Source: CAYMEK01 sp964389305 (GTDB lineage Bacteria > Spirochaetota > Spirochaetia > SZUA-6 > DRHE01). From it: DNA of 64,000 bases. The number at the start of each line of letters is the position of its first letter. The first letter of the stretch is position 1. The stretch is taken from contig CAYMEK010000007.1 of the NCBI GenBank assembly GCA_964389305.1, positions 1 to 64,000 on the forward strand. Reading direction: 5' to 3'. This document shows, one piece after another, positions 8,569-18,073 of the stretch. Both the position numbers and the translations under genes were made by a program. The notes under the pieces were generated by a model, which worked only from the letters and a program-made list of their open reading frames with translations, searched no databases and was not told the DNA's origin.

Positions 8569-10318
8569 TTCGTTCTTGCCTCTTCTTTCTGAGCGCTTCC
8601 GTGGCCGCAATGTCCACCTTCATCTCCTTTCTGTCTATTACCACCCTGTAGTCTTCTTTTGCCCGCGAGAGAGACACATACCCGTTTATCACGTCCTCCA
8701 GCACCAGGCCGGGCTCCCTGTCCAGCGGTGAGCCGTAGCCTCCCCCGCCGCCGGTCTGAAAGCTCACAACCTCATTTTCGTGAAGGAGAAGGTTGGATAT
8801 CTTGCGCCAGCGCTCCTCCTTGCCGTCCTTTCGGTGGACGACCGTGATGCTCGGCGTCCCATCCTGGCCGCCAAACAGGCCCCAGGGAGGGGTGTACTTG
8901 ACCCTGTCCGTCGTTACCGTGAGCCCGGCATCATGACCGATGATCCGGTAGTCCCGAACGACTCCCAGTCCGCCGCGAAATTTGCCGGGCCCGCCGGAGT
9001 CTTGGCGAAGCTCGAAGCGCTCCACTCGCCATGGATAGCGCACCTCGGCGACCTCAACCGGAACATTGTAGGTATCCCCGAGGTCCATGGAGAACAGGGC
9101 ATGCTCTCCATCTTCATGGGGCTTGCCGCCGTAGCCGCCCGCGTCTCCCTCGGCGCATACGTAGTACTTGCCCGTGCGGGGGTCGGTTCCGTAGATGAAG
9201 TTCGCCATGGAATCGCCGAAATGCCCCGCCCGGACGCGGTCGGGCATCGCTGGCGCCAGGGCCTTCAGAATCAGGTCCGGTATGGTGGTTGTCGGGGCCG
9301 GCCACATCGCACAGGCCGCGGGGAACCTGGGATTCAGCAGGCTGCCTTCAGGAATGATGACCTTCAGCGGTCGAAAAAAGCCCTCGTTGCTGGGCAGCTC
9401 AGGTGTGGTGACGATCTTAAACCCATACCTGGCCGAGGAAACGGTGGAGGGTCTGGGTACATTCATCGGGCCGCGACACTGGCTGTCCGTTCCCGTAAAG
9501 TCCATGGTCACTTCCTCGTCTTCGACGGTTATGGTCAACCGTATCCAGACTCTCTCATCGAGGGGCTCATCGTCGTTGCCGTCGCCGTCCAGCAGGGCCT
9601 CGGCGCTGTAGGTTCCGTTCGGGATCTGACGTATCGCCACCCGCGCCATTCTCTCCCCTTGATCCAGGATCTCCTGGATACTGGCCAGGGTCACATCCAG
9701 GCCGTAGGTGTCGATGACCTCGCAGAAGCGTTCACTGGCTTTACGCACTCCGGCGATCATGGCCCGTACGTCCCCCAGCACAGGGTCGGGGACGCGGGTG
9801 TTGGCCCGCAGCAGGCGAAACACATCCTCGTTCGGCTTGCCTTCCACCATGAGCTTCACCGGGGGCAGTCGGAATCCCTCCTGGAAGACCTCCACCGTAT
9901 TGGAGTACCAACCTCCTGGGTAGATCCCGCCCATGTCGACCGTGTGACCCCGGAAAGCTCCCCAGCCTCGAATCTGCCCTTCATAGAAGGCCGGGCAGAG
10001 CACGGTCAGGTCCGGGCAGTGGGTCCCGCCGCCGTTGTAGGGATCGTTGCACAGGATGACATCCCCGGGATTCAGCTTCTTGCGACCAATTGTGCTGTAG
10101 GTGGACTGCACCGCGTAATCGAGATTGGCCAGGAATATGGGAAGCCCGGGGGTTTCGGCGATCAGGTTGCTTTCGCCGTCCAGCACGCCGCAGCTGAAAT
10201 CTACCACCTCGTAGAGAATCGGGCTGTAGGCGGCCCTTTCGATGGTTCTGCGAATATCACGACTGGCCGCAATCAAACGATTACGGATGACCTCTAGAGT
10301 AATCGGATCCGTTTTCAT
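8558..10318 (-). CDS. hyuB: Hydantoinase/oxoprolinase B-type subunit
   Basis: A 586-residue protein opening MKTDPITLEVIRNRLI, the standard start of HyuB / N-methylhydantoinase B. Family features include FSCGVLD, DVILCNDPYNGGGTHCPDL near residue 90, RGHTVDMGG near 125, and GGGGGYGSPLDRE close to the C terminus. With HyuA it forms an ATP-dependent cyclic-amide hydrolase acting on hydantoins, 5-oxoproline or related lactams; the substrate cannot be read from sequence. Only 2 bp separate it from the hyuA stop, and AGGAG lies correctly before the ATG, so the pair is cotranscribed. The neighbours (Opp-type importer, M24 peptidase) suggest use of imported peptides or cyclic amides. Confidence 0.92.
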   Translation of the reverse strand: MKTDPITLEVIRNRLIAASRDIRRTIERAAYSPILYEVVDFSCGVLDGESNLIAETPGLPIFLANLDYAVQSTYSTIGRKKLNPGDVILCNDPYNGGGTHCPDLTVLCPAFYEGQIRGWGAFRGHTVDMGGIYPGGWYSNTVEVFQEGFRLPPVKLMVEGKPNEDVFRLLRANTRVPDPVLGDVRAMIAGVRKASERFCEVIDTYGLDVTLASIQEILDQGERMARVAIRQIPNGTYSAEALLDGDGNDDEPLDERVWIRLTITVEDEEVTMDFTGTDSQCRGPMNVPRPSTVSSARYGFKIVTTPELPSNEGFFRPLKVIIPEGSLLNPRFPAACAMWPAPTTTIPDLILKALAPAMPDRVRAGHFGDSMANFIYGTDPRTGKYYVCAEGDAGGYGGKPHEDGEHALFSMDLGDTYNVPVEVAEVRYPWRVERFELRQDSGGPGKFRGGLGVVRDYRIIGHDAGLTVTTDRVKYTPPWGLFGGQDGTPSITVVHRKDGKEERWRKISNLLLHENEVVSFQTGGGGGYGSPLDREPGLVLEDVINGYVSLSRAKEDYRVVIDRKEMKVDIAATEALRKKRQERNER

Positions 10319-10320
10319 GG

Positions 10321-12360
10321 TTACTCCTGATTTAGCTTGATGATGAGATTGCCGTGGCGATCAACGGTGCACGTCTGGCCTTTTTCCACCACGGTGGTGG
10401 CTGTGGCCTCCTCGATGAGAACCGGCCCGGAGAAGCTGTTGCCGGAGAGCAGGAGATCACGCCTGAAGATGCTGTACTCCTCGTAGCTTCCGCCCCCGAC
10501 GTAGACCTTTCTCTTTCCCGTATCGGCTTCTGCGGCCGGGGCCGCAGAGCCGGACCGGATGATCTCCAGGGTGGGTTTCTTTGCCCTGGCGATGCTCATC
10601 ACCTTGAGGGAAACGATCTCTTTGGGCTCCTCCGGAGCGTTGTGCCCGTATACCTTGAGATGAAGCTCGTCGAAGCTTTTTTCCAGTTGCGCCTTGTGCG
10701 CGTCCTCCAGCACGGCGGGAGCCGGGACGCTCAACGTGTGCTCCTGTCCCAGGTATCTGATGTCCAGCTCATAGGACAGGACCACACTGTTGTTCTCGAC
10801 GTTCTCCCGGGCGAACAGTTCCTTCACCCGCCCATCCAACTCCCTGAATATGCTATTGATTACCGTCATGTCGGCATCATTCATCGGCTTGATGTAGGTC
10901 TGGCCGAAATCATGCCGGAGGTCGGCCATGAGCATCCCCCAGGCGGAGAATACTCCGGGAAACGGCGGAACGATCACCGTCGGTATGGCGAGCTCCCTGG
11001 CGATGGCTGCGGCGTGGATGGGTCCGGCGCCGCCGAAGGCCACCAGAGCGAACTCCCGCGGATCGTAGCCCCGTTTGACGGTCATCGACTGCAGCAGTCC
11101 CGCCATGTTGATGTTGACGATCTTGATGATTCCCAACGCTGCCTCGGCGATATCCAGGCCGAAGTAGTCGGCAATTTTCTGTATGGCTTTGCCTCCCTGC
11201 TCCCGGGAGATCTCCATCTTCCCTCCCAGGAAGTACTCCGGATCGAGTATGGCCAGCTGGAGATTTGCGTCCGTGACGGTGGGTTCTTTACCCCCCCGCA
11301 GGTAGCAGGCCGGACCAGGCTCGGCCCCGGCGCTCTGCGGTCCGACGTGCAAAGCTCCGGCGGCGTCGATCCAGGCAATGCTTCCGCCGCCGGCCCCTAT
11401 CTCGCGCAGGTCGACTACGGGAAGCAGGATGGGCCGCCCCTCCACGGAGTACTGGTCGGCGGTCTCGGGCATGCCTGCGGTGATGATCGAGGTCTTGGCG
11501 GTCGTACCCCCCATGTCGTAAGTTATGACGTTGTCGTAGCCGATCATGCCTGCCAGCTGGGCGCCGCCAATAGCGCCGGCCGCCGGACCGGATTCGACCA
11601 TGGCAATCGGTATGTCCCTGGCCACAGTGGAGGCCATGATGCCGCCGTTGGACTGCATGATCTGCAGGACGCTCTTGAAGCGGCGTTTGCCGATCTCGTC
11701 CTCCAGGTTGCGCAGGTATTTCTGTACGACCGGCATGACATAGGCATTCTGCACGGTGGTGCTGGTTCGCTCGTATTCGTAGTACCGCCTGGTGATGTGG
11801 TGCGAAAGGGACACGCTCGCCTCAGGATAGCGTTCATTCAGATACCTGCCGATTTCTTGTTCGTGCTTGGGGTTGGCGTAGGCGTTGAGAAGACAAATCG
11901 CTATTGACTGGACCTTTTCCTGCCGCAATGTCTCGATAACCTGAGCCAGCTCATCGAGCTGCAGAGGAATCAACACTTCACCGTTAGTCAGGATTCTTTC
12001 TGCAATCTCCAGGCTGAGACGCCGGGGGACGAGAGATCTTGGCTTCCGGTACAGGGCGTCGTACATCTCCGTGCGGTTGCTCCGCCCTATTTCCAGCACG
12101 TCTCTGAAACCCTTGGAGGTGATCAAGGCCGTTTTGGCGCCCTTGCCTTCGATCAAGGCATTGATCACCACGGTGGTTCCATGAACCAGGAAAGAGACCG
12201 CATCCAGAGGGACCTCGAAGCTCTCCATGCACTCGATCGTGCCGACAGCAGGATCCTTTGGAGTGGAGGATACCTTGCTGACCTGGATCTTACCGGTGGT
12301 TTCATCGAGAAGCACCCCGTCAGTAAACGTTCCGCCTACATCTGTGCTCAGCCTGTACAT
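10321..12360 (-). CDS. hyuA: Hydantoinase/oxoprolinase A-type subunit
   Basis: A 679-residue ASKHA-fold ATPase subunit, full length for the family. The N terminus has the phosphate-binding motif DVGGTFTDGVLL (residues 7-18); a second nucleotide motif, YDMGGTTAKTS, lies near 285, and GAGGGSIAWID and FGGAGPIHA follow. It activates the cyclic amide with ATP and works with HyuB. The start follows a clear GGGAGGCAGGA ribosome-binding site. The ABC ATPase gene upstream ends 67 bp away, so hyuA can be read through from the transporter genes. A second, shorter HyuA-like protein without a HyuB partner lies at 41589-43145. Confidence 0.92.
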   Translation of the reverse strand: MYRLSTDVGGTFTDGVLLDETTGKIQVSKVSSTPKDPAVGTIECMESFEVPLDAVSFLVHGTTVVINALIEGKGAKTALITSKGFRDVLEIGRSNRTEMYDALYRKPRSLVPRRLSLEIAERILTNGEVLIPLQLDELAQVIETLRQEKVQSIAICLLNAYANPKHEQEIGRYLNERYPEASVSLSHHITRRYYEYERTSTTVQNAYVMPVVQKYLRNLEDEIGKRRFKSVLQIMQSNGGIMASTVARDIPIAMVESGPAAGAIGGAQLAGMIGYDNVITYDMGGTTAKTSIITAGMPETADQYSVEGRPILLPVVDLREIGAGGGSIAWIDAAGALHVGPQSAGAEPGPACYLRGGKEPTVTDANLQLAILDPEYFLGGKMEISREQGGKAIQKIADYFGLDIAEAALGIIKIVNINMAGLLQSMTVKRGYDPREFALVAFGGAGPIHAAAIARELAIPTVIVPPFPGVFSAWGMLMADLRHDFGQTYIKPMNDADMTVINSIFRELDGRVKELFARENVENNSVVLSYELDIRYLGQEHTLSVPAPAVLEDAHKAQLEKSFDELHLKVYGHNAPEEPKEIVSLKVMSIARAKKPTLEIIRSGSAAPAAEADTGKRKVYVGGGSYEEYSIFRRDLLLSGNSFSGPVLIEEATATTVVEKGQTCTVDRHGNLIIKLNQE

Positions 12361-12427
12361 TCCTGCCTCCCATACGCTGTATATTTGAAGCGGCCGCCTG
12401 CCGCCCTTGCACCCCGATCGTCCGATC

Positions 12428-13444
12428 TCAGCTTCCGAATAGATGACATCTGACCAGATGGCCGTTTTCTACCTCTACCATCGCGGGATCGACCTGTTTG
12501 CACATCTCCCTCTTCTCCGGGCAACGCAGGTGGAAGCTGCAGCCGGTGGGTATGTTGACCGGGCTGGGTATCTCTCCTCTGGACTCCACCTTCTTGGGTT
12601 TGAGCGCTTCCTCCTCCTCAGAGACCACCGGTATCGAAGAGAGCAGCATCTTCGTATATGGATGAAGGGGCTTTCGAAAAAACTCGACCGTCGAAGCGAT
12701 TTCGCTGATCTTACCGAGGTACATGATTGCCACCCTGTCGCTCATGTTCCGCATCAGGCTCAGGTCGTGCGTAATGAAAAGATAGGTCAGCTCGAGCTGC
12801 CTCTGCAGGCGTATCAGTACGTCGATGATTTTGGCCTGCACCGAAACGTCCAGAGCTGAGGTCGGCTCATCCAGAATCACGAAGGAAGGATCGGACGCGA
12901 GAGCCCTGGCTATGGCCACCATCTGCTTCTCGCCGCCACCGATGGCCTGGGGGTACTTGTACAGATACTCCTCCGGCGGCAGATCCACTGTCCTGAGGAG
13001 CTCTCCGATCCTTTCCAGCCGCTCGGTGTTGTTGCTGTGGATTCGATGTACTTTCAGTGGTAAGCTCAGGGTTTCCTTTATGCTCCAGCACGGGTTCAGA
13101 GAAGACCCGGGGTCCTGGAACACGATGCGGATGTCCCGCTTCAGGCGTAGGGGCCGCCTGCTGGAAACCACCCCTATGTCTTGACCCCTGAAAAGGATCC
13201 TTCCCGAGGTAGGCTTGTAGATGCCGACGAGCGTATGAGCTACGGTGGTCTTCCCCGAACCCGATTCGCCAACCAGACCGAGCGTCTCGCCCTGCCGGAC
13301 CGAGAAGCTGACGGTGTCCACTGCCCGTACGGTCCCCGCTTTGGTGGGGAAGTACTTCTGAAGCCCTTCGACGGTCACGATATCCTGCGGCAACTCGGCT
13401 AGCTCCTCTCGTCTATCTCCCCTCGTAAAGAAAACAGGCGACAT
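12428..13444 (-). CDS. Dpp/Opp-type ABC transporter ATP-binding protein (DppF-like)
   Basis: A 338-residue ATPase with Walker A GESGSGKTT near residue 58, the Q-loop FQDPGSSLNP, a signature region GGGEKQMVAIARAL (a variant of LSGGQ) near 165, Walker B FVILDEPTSALD and the switch His in FITHDLS. The C-terminal oligopeptide-transporter domain (PTGCSFHLRCPEKREMC) carries clustered cysteines as in DppF/OppF. It pairs with the DppD-like ATPase immediately upstream. The chosen ATG overlaps that gene by 32 bp and has a weak ribosome-binding site; an internal TTG a few codons later, behind AGGAG, is an alternative start. The signature motif begins GGGE rather than SGGQ, a mild deviation. Confidence 0.88.
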   Translation of the reverse strand: MSPVFFTRGDRREELAELPQDIVTVEGLQKYFPTKAGTVRAVDTVSFSVRQGETLGLVGESGSGKTTVAHTLVGIYKPTSGRILFRGQDIGVVSSRRPLRLKRDIRIVFQDPGSSLNPCWSIKETLSLPLKVHRIHSNNTERLERIGELLRTVDLPPEEYLYKYPQAIGGGEKQMVAIARALASDPSFVILDEPTSALDVSVQAKIIDVLIRLQRQLELTYLFITHDLSLMRNMSDRVAIMYLGKISEIASTVEFFRKPLHPYTKMLLSSIPVVSEEEEALKPKKVESRGEIPSPVNIPTGCSFHLRCPEKREMCKQVDPAMVEVENGHLVRCHLFGS

Positions 13445-14399
13445 TGTGGCTGTCCCCTATTTTGAAAAACGGGGGCCGTGTCTTTGTGCAGACAGGCAGA
13501 GCCCGGCTGCAACGTGGGTGGAACCTGCATCCCGCCGGGGGATTGAGGTAGTTGGGGATCCTGCCAGGAATGCCCTTGCTTACACCCTCGCCGGTGAGCT
13601 TGGGCACGGTCTTCAACAACGCCTGCGTGTAAGGATGCAGCGGTTGGGCAAAAAGCTCCTTTGTCCTGGCTTCCTCCACGATATTTCCGGCATACATGAT
13701 GCACACCCGGTCGGTCACGTTCCTTATCACGCCCAACGAGTGGCTTATCAGCAGAATCGAAGTGCCTTTTTTTTCTACCAGATCATCCAGACGCTTTAAG
13801 ATCTGATCCTGGATTGTGACATCTAGATTCGTTGTGGGCTCGTCGGCCAGCAGCAGTCTGGCTTCGGTACTGAAAGCCTCGCTGATACAGACCCTCTGTC
13901 TCATGCCTCCGCTCAGCTGAACAGGATAGTTGGTCAGTATCCTCTCCGGGTCGGGCATGCCGGTTTCCTTGAGCACGGCAACGGCCTGTTCACGGATTGC
14001 CTTCCGCGACCGCTGATCCCGGGTCTTGCCTTTGGCCAATTGTTTCAAGATGTCCTCGAGCTGGTAGCCGACCGTAAAAACCGGGTTAAGGGCCGAGAGG
14101 GGGTCCTGAAAGATGGCGCTGATCTGTTCCTTGCGCAGCCCCCGAATCTCACGGGGCTTCATCTTGAGGATGTCCTTCCCCTTATATACGATTTCGCCGC
14201 CACGGATCTCCGCGGTAGGCTTGGGTAAAACTTGGAGGATCGACTTTATCGTGGTCGTCTTCCCGCAACCCGTTTCTCCCACTAGACTTACCTTCTCTCC
14301 CTCGGAGATGGCGAGCTCCACTCCGTTCAATACCTTCAGCATGCCCGCGAACGTCCTGTAGTGAACGTGCAGGTTTTTTATGATTAGAAGCGGTTTCAT
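13413..14399 (-). CDS. Dpp/Opp-type ABC transporter ATP-binding protein (DppD-like)
   Basis: A 328-residue ATPase starting MKPLLIIKNLHVHY. I rejected the in-frame extension upstream to 14513 because it runs through the permease gene and lacks family similarity. Walker A is GETGCGKTT, the Q-loop is FQDPLSALNP, the signature is LSGGMRQRV, Walker B is LLADEPTTNLD and the switch is LISHSLG. The C-terminal segment PAGCRFHPRCSRALPVC is the oligopeptide-transporter tail with paired cysteines. It supplies one half of the heterodimeric motor of the importer and lies 8 bp after the permease gene. Confidence 0.9.
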   Translation of the reverse strand: MKPLLIIKNLHVHYRTFAGMLKVLNGVELAISEGEKVSLVGETGCGKTTTIKSILQVLPKPTAEIRGGEIVYKGKDILKMKPREIRGLRKEQISAIFQDPLSALNPVFTVGYQLEDILKQLAKGKTRDQRSRKAIREQAVAVLKETGMPDPERILTNYPVQLSGGMRQRVCISEAFSTEARLLLADEPTTNLDVTIQDQILKRLDDLVEKKGTSILLISHSLGVIRNVTDRVCIMYAGNIVEEARTKELFAQPLHPYTQALLKTVPKLTGEGVSKGIPGRIPNYLNPPAGCRFHPRCSRALPVCTKTRPPFFKIGDSHNVACFLYEGR

Positions 14400-14407
14400 C
14401 TTTGCTG

Positions 14408-15298
14408 CTAGACTTCCTCCACGGCAAACATGTCCCGCAGACCGTCGCCCACCAGATTGAAGGCCAGGATTATGGTCACGATTGCTAGTGCCGGGAATAT
14501 GGTCATCCACCATTCGGCTGGCAATCTCTTCGCCCCGTCGGCCACCATCGTTCCCAACCCGGGTTTGGGAGGCTGTACTCCCAGACCGATAAAGCTCAAC
14601 GAAGCGCCCAGGGTGATAACGAATCCCATATCCAGCGTTATCTTCGTCAGCAGAGGCCCCACACAGTTCGGGAGGATCGATCGGCCGAGAATATGCGCTC
14701 TGCGGGCCCCGGTTAGCTCGGCCTCCACCACAAAGTATTCATTACGCAATGAAGCGGTGATGGAATACACCAGCCGGCAGTACCAGGGCCACCACATCAG
14801 TGATATGGCCATCATTTGGTTGCGGATGTTGGGACTGAGCATGGCGGTTATCGCCAGCGCCAGAATCAGGGGAGGAACCGCAAGAAAGATATCCGTGATC
14901 CTCATGATCACGGTCTCGAGCTTCGTCCTCTGGTAGTAGCCGGCGACCAGGCCCAGGACGACCCCTGGTGGTACGCTCAGGCTTATGACGACCACCGCCA
15001 ACATCAGGGAAAAGCGATATCCGAAAATCACCCGGGTGAACACATCCCTGCCCACAGTGTCCGTCCCAAAGAGATGCTTGGCGCTTGGCGGCTGGCTGGA
15101 TTCACTGAAGTTGGCGTAGGGGCCGGCATGCTCGGGATAAGGCGTGATCCACGGGGCGAGGATGGCGGCCAGGCTGATAAGAATGATGATCATCAGCCCA
15201 ACGACGGAGAGGCCATTGCGGGTGAACTTGTACCACCCTTTGGACAGTCTTCGGCCTCTTCGCGACCAGGCCGTCAGGAGGAGCTCTCGCATCCGCAT
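14408..15298 (-). CDS. Dpp/Opp-type ABC transporter permease (DppC-like)
   Basis: A 296-residue inner-membrane permease with about six transmembrane segments; the first (GLSVVGLMIIILISLAAILA) is at residues 30-49. HLFGTDTVGRDVFTRVIFG near 95 is the conserved DppC/OppC segment that precedes the membrane domain, and the ATPase-coupling EAA loop (VVEAELTGARRAHILGRSILPN) lies near 195. It pairs with the DppB-like permease, whose stop lies 3 bp upstream. Together they form the channel for the substrate delivered by the binding protein at 16418-18073. Confidence 0.91.
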   Translation of the reverse strand: MRMRELLLTAWSRRGRRLSKGWYKFTRNGLSVVGLMIIILISLAAILAPWITPYPEHAGPYANFSESSQPPSAKHLFGTDTVGRDVFTRVIFGYRFSLMLAVVVISLSVPPGVVLGLVAGYYQRTKLETVIMRITDIFLAVPPLILALAITAMLSPNIRNQMMAISLMWWPWYCRLVYSITASLRNEYFVVEAELTGARRAHILGRSILPNCVGPLLTKITLDMGFVITLGASLSFIGLGVQPPKPGLGTMVADGAKRLPAEWWMTIFPALAIVTIILAFNLVGDGLRDMFAVEEV

Positions 15299-15301
15299 GA
15301 T

Positions 15302-16321
15302 CTATTCTCCCTTTCCTCGTAGACGTATCCTGGGATCGAGGAACGACACGACAATATCGACAAGAACATTCGCCACTGCAAAAGCGACCCCTATAACCAG
15401 GACCACCGCCACGATGGCATTCAGGTCCTTGTTTAGCATCACGGTGACCGCGTAGCGGGCAAATCCCGGCCACATGAATACCAGCTCCACGAGAAAGGCA
15501 TTGGCGATGATGAAGGCGACGTCCAGACCCATGATCGAGACGGTCGGTATCAGGGAGGGTTTGAGCAGGTATTTGAAAATGATGGATCGCCTGGGAATAC
15601 CGTACACGATGTGCGCCGCCACGTAGTCCTTCTGCAGGTTGTCGACTATTGAGGAACGAGTGACCCGGCTCTCCTGAGCCAGGTTGGCTATCGCCAGGCT
15701 TACCGCCGGCAGAATAAGGTGGCTCAGAGCGTTCAGAGCAATACGGGGGTGACCTGTTATCAGGGCGTCGAAGATAAAGAAGCCTGTGATCCTGGGTGGA
15801 GGGCTCAAAGTCAGGCTGATTCGCCCGATAGCGGGCGCCAGGCCTAAGAGATGGCTGAATATGAACAGAAAAAAGATGGCCAGAGCAAACGGGGGAGTGG
15901 CAATTCCTCCGTAGGAGACCAGCCGCGACAGGCCGTCGAACCAGGAGTTTCTGAAGAAACCGGCGAGCACCCCGGTCACCTGCCCGACGACCAGGGAGAT
16001 CAGAAAAGAGCAGAACACCAGCTCCAGGGTGGCCGGAAGATAGTCATTCAGGTCTTCCATGACCGGACGGTGCGTGTACAGCGACACTCCCGCGTCCCCG
16101 CGTACCATGCCTCGAAGCCAGAAGTAGTATTGCACCGGAAACGGTCTGTCCAGGTGGAGCTCTTCTCTGAGCTTCTGGACCTGCTCCTTGGTGGCCAGAG
16201 AGCCGAGCGCTACCCGCGCCGGGTCGCCCGGCACCACCCGGGCTATAAAGAAGATGAGCACGGAAAGGCCGAAGAGTACAACAATGGTCTGTACCAGCCG
16301 CTGCAGTATGTATTTAATCAT
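15302..16321 (-). CDS. Dpp/Opp-type ABC transporter permease (DppB-like)
   Basis: A permease of about 339 residues beginning MIKYILQRLVQTIVVLFGLS, the standard DppB/OppB opening with its first membrane helix. PGDPARVALG and LGLDRPFPVQYYFWL-like segments (here LHLDRPFPVQYY) follow, and the coupling loop VDNLQKDYVAAHIVYGIPR is near 245. A GTG five codons upstream (16336) is directly preceded by AGAGA and is an alternative start; I favour the ATG because it matches the family length. The gene follows a strong 11-bp stem-loop that separates it from the binding-protein gene. Confidence 0.9.
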   Translation of the reverse strand: MIKYILQRLVQTIVVLFGLSVLIFFIARVVPGDPARVALGSLATKEQVQKLREELHLDRPFPVQYYFWLRGMVRGDAGVSLYTHRPVMEDLNDYLPATLELVFCSFLISLVVGQVTGVLAGFFRNSWFDGLSRLVSYGGIATPPFALAIFFLFIFSHLLGLAPAIGRISLTLSPPPRITGFFIFDALITGHPRIALNALSHLILPAVSLAIANLAQESRVTRSSIVDNLQKDYVAAHIVYGIPRRSIIFKYLLKPSLIPTVSIMGLDVAFIIANAFLVELVFMWPGFARYAVTVMLNKDLNAIVAVVLVIGVAFAVANVLVDIVVSFLDPRIRLRGKGE

Positions 16322-16353
16322 GACAGTCTTACACACTCTCTGGCATGGAAACG

Positions 16354-16382
16354 GGGAGGATGAGATGCACGCTCATCCTCCC
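16354..16382 (-). promoter_or_regulatory. Intercistronic stem-loop between binding protein and permease genes
   Basis: A perfect 11-bp inverted repeat (GGGAGGATGAG / CTCATCCTCCC) with a 7-nt loop lies in the 96-bp gap after the solute-binding-protein gene and before the permease genes. No run of U follows it on the minus strand (CGTTTCC), so it is not a standard terminator. Stem-loops here commonly protect the upstream message or partially stop transcription, giving excess binding protein over membrane subunits. That role is inferred from position. Confidence 0.75.
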
Positions 16383-16417
16383 GGATAAATCGCCCCAAGT
16401 ATTACGCTCCTGTTAAG

Positions 16418-18073
16418 CTACTTTTTCGTAAGATCGATCCTCCAGTTGTGCAGGTTGGCGGTCGGACCTACGATAGGGAACTTCTCTTTCGGACCTATGA
16501 TGTACGTCTGGCTGGTGAACTGTGCGGGAATCTCGTAGGGATAGAGCGCAAGAGCCACAGAAGATATTTTCTCCTGAAGCTGGCGGTAGATCGCTGTTCT
16601 GGCATCGAAATCCAGGGTGTTTCGAGCCTTGTCGATCAACGTCCCGATCTCTGCGTCTTTGTACCAGTGCGCGCTGTAGATCCCTCCGACATTATCGGGG
16701 TGGTACATGTAGAAAAGGAAAGAATCCGGCGATGGATACACTACGGGGAAGATGAAAATCGTCATGTTGGGTGTCGTATCCGCGGCTCCACATTCCGCCG
16801 AGTACTGTGCCCAGGGAGGACCGGCGATTTCCATCTTTATTCCCAACTTGGCCAGGTCAGCCTGCAGTTGCAGTCCAATCTCCTCTTCCGCTTCCAGACC
16901 TGCACAATAGTGAAAGACAACCTTCACTTCTTCGGGCTTGTACTTCGACAGTGCCAGCTCCTCTCGTGCCTTTGCCAGGTCCTGCTTTCTCGGTTGCGGG
17001 GGGACCTTAACATATCCGGGCAGCCCAGAGGAATAAATACCCGCTTCCCGGGCGCCGAAGGGCTTGTACTCGTTCGTTATTGCTTCGTAATCGAAAGCGT
17101 ACTGCAGCGCCCTTCGGAAATGCAGGTCGTCGGTTGGCGGCTTGGCGGTGTTCAACCATATTGTCCAGTCCTGAGTCCACATCGGGTGCAGCTTCAGGCT
17201 CTTCGTATTCATGATCTCCTGCAGCGTTTTCCGGCTGAAACCGCCGTTGATTTCCAGGTCAAGCTGCTTGCTGTTGAGCATCATCATCAGTGTTGCTGTT
17301 TCATAGTTCATGATGAAAATGAGCTTCTCGATCGGTACCTGGTTTTCGCCCCAGTCTTCCCAGCCGAGGAAGTAGTCTTGGTAGCGTACTGCTTCCAGGC
17401 GTTCGCCCGGCTTGTGGCTGATCATCCTGTAAGGACCGCTGCCTGCGTCGTGGTCCGCAAGCCACTTCTGTCCGTAGTCGCCGAACTCCCCGTAGTCGCC
17501 AGCCGCTTTGTTCTCGAGCACGAGCTTCTTGCTCACGGGCCAGAACAGGGTAAGGGTGTTTGGGAAGATCGCGTTGGGCTTATCCAGGATGAAATCGACC
17601 ACGTACCTGCTGACCACCCGGGCAGTCACTTTTCCCAGCGTACCCGAGTAGCCCTTTCCCATGGCCAGAAGTCTCTGCATGGAGAAGGCCACGTCCTCCG
17701 CCGTAAGCTCGCTGCCGTCATGGAACTTCACGCCTTGCCGCAGGGTGAAGCGCCAGTGGCCGACCTTGCCGTCCACGGCTTCCCATTTCTCGGCAAGATG
17801 GGGCCTCAGCTTGCCGTCGGGCGTCGGGTAGATCAATGGACTGTAAAGATTGTAGACCACCTGGGTATCGTACCAGTCCATGGCCAGGGCCGGGTCCGCG
17901 AGAATCACCGGCATGCCGTTGATGACGGCTACGTTCTCCGCCATCGGCGCGGCCGCTTTCTCTTCTGCCTTTGCCGGCTGTTTTGCCTCTTCCTGTTTGC
18001 CCCCACTGAAGAGCAAAACAGGCGAGACCAGAACACAAGCCAGCAGCAGAAGCACCACGATTTTCTTGGTCAT
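16418..18073 (-). CDS. ABC transporter solute-binding protein, family 5 (DppA/OppA-like)
   Basis: A 551-residue exported protein. Residues 1-24 form a signal peptide, followed by SGGKQEEAKQPAKAEEK, a low-complexity linker typical of spirochaetal binding proteins; no clear lipobox cysteine is visible. The family-5 signature region is near residue 85-125 (HLAEKWEAVDG...LRQGVKFHDGSELTAEDVAFS, given in parts), with GSGPYRM near 220. It captures oligopeptides or related small molecules outside the membrane and hands them to the two permeases. A strong CAGGAGGTGC ribosome-binding site precedes the ATG. The stem-loop after the gene suggests it is the most abundant product of the transporter operon. 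Confidence 0.92.
   Translation of the reverse strand: MTKKIVVLLLLACVLVSPVLLFSGGKQEEAKQPAKAEEKAAAPMAENVAVINGMPVILADPALAMDWYDTQVVYNLYSPLIYPTPDGKLRPHLAEKWEAVDGKVGHWRFTLRQGVKFHDGSELTAEDVAFSMQRLLAMGKGYSGTLGKVTARVVSRYVVDFILDKPNAIFPNTLTLFWPVSKKLVLENKAAGDYGEFGDYGQKWLADHDAGSGPYRMISHKPGERLEAVRYQDYFLGWEDWGENQVPIEKLIFIMNYETATLMMMLNSKQLDLEINGGFSRKTLQEIMNTKSLKLHPMWTQDWTIWLNTAKPPTDDLHFRRALQYAFDYEAITNEYKPFGAREAGIYSSGLPGYVKVPPQPRKQDLAKAREELALSKYKPEEVKVVFHYCAGLEAEEEIGLQLQADLAKLGIKMEIAGPPWAQYSAECGAADTTPNMTIFIFPVVYPSPDSFLFYMYHPDNVGGIYSAHWYKDAEIGTLIDKARNTLDFDARTAIYRQLQEKISSVALALYPYEIPAQFTSQTYIIGPKEKFPIVGPTANLHNWRIDLTKK

Noticed and set aside
16354..16382. Rho-independent terminator
   Set aside because: The stem is strong but no U-run follows on the minus strand; recorded as a regulatory stem-loop instead.
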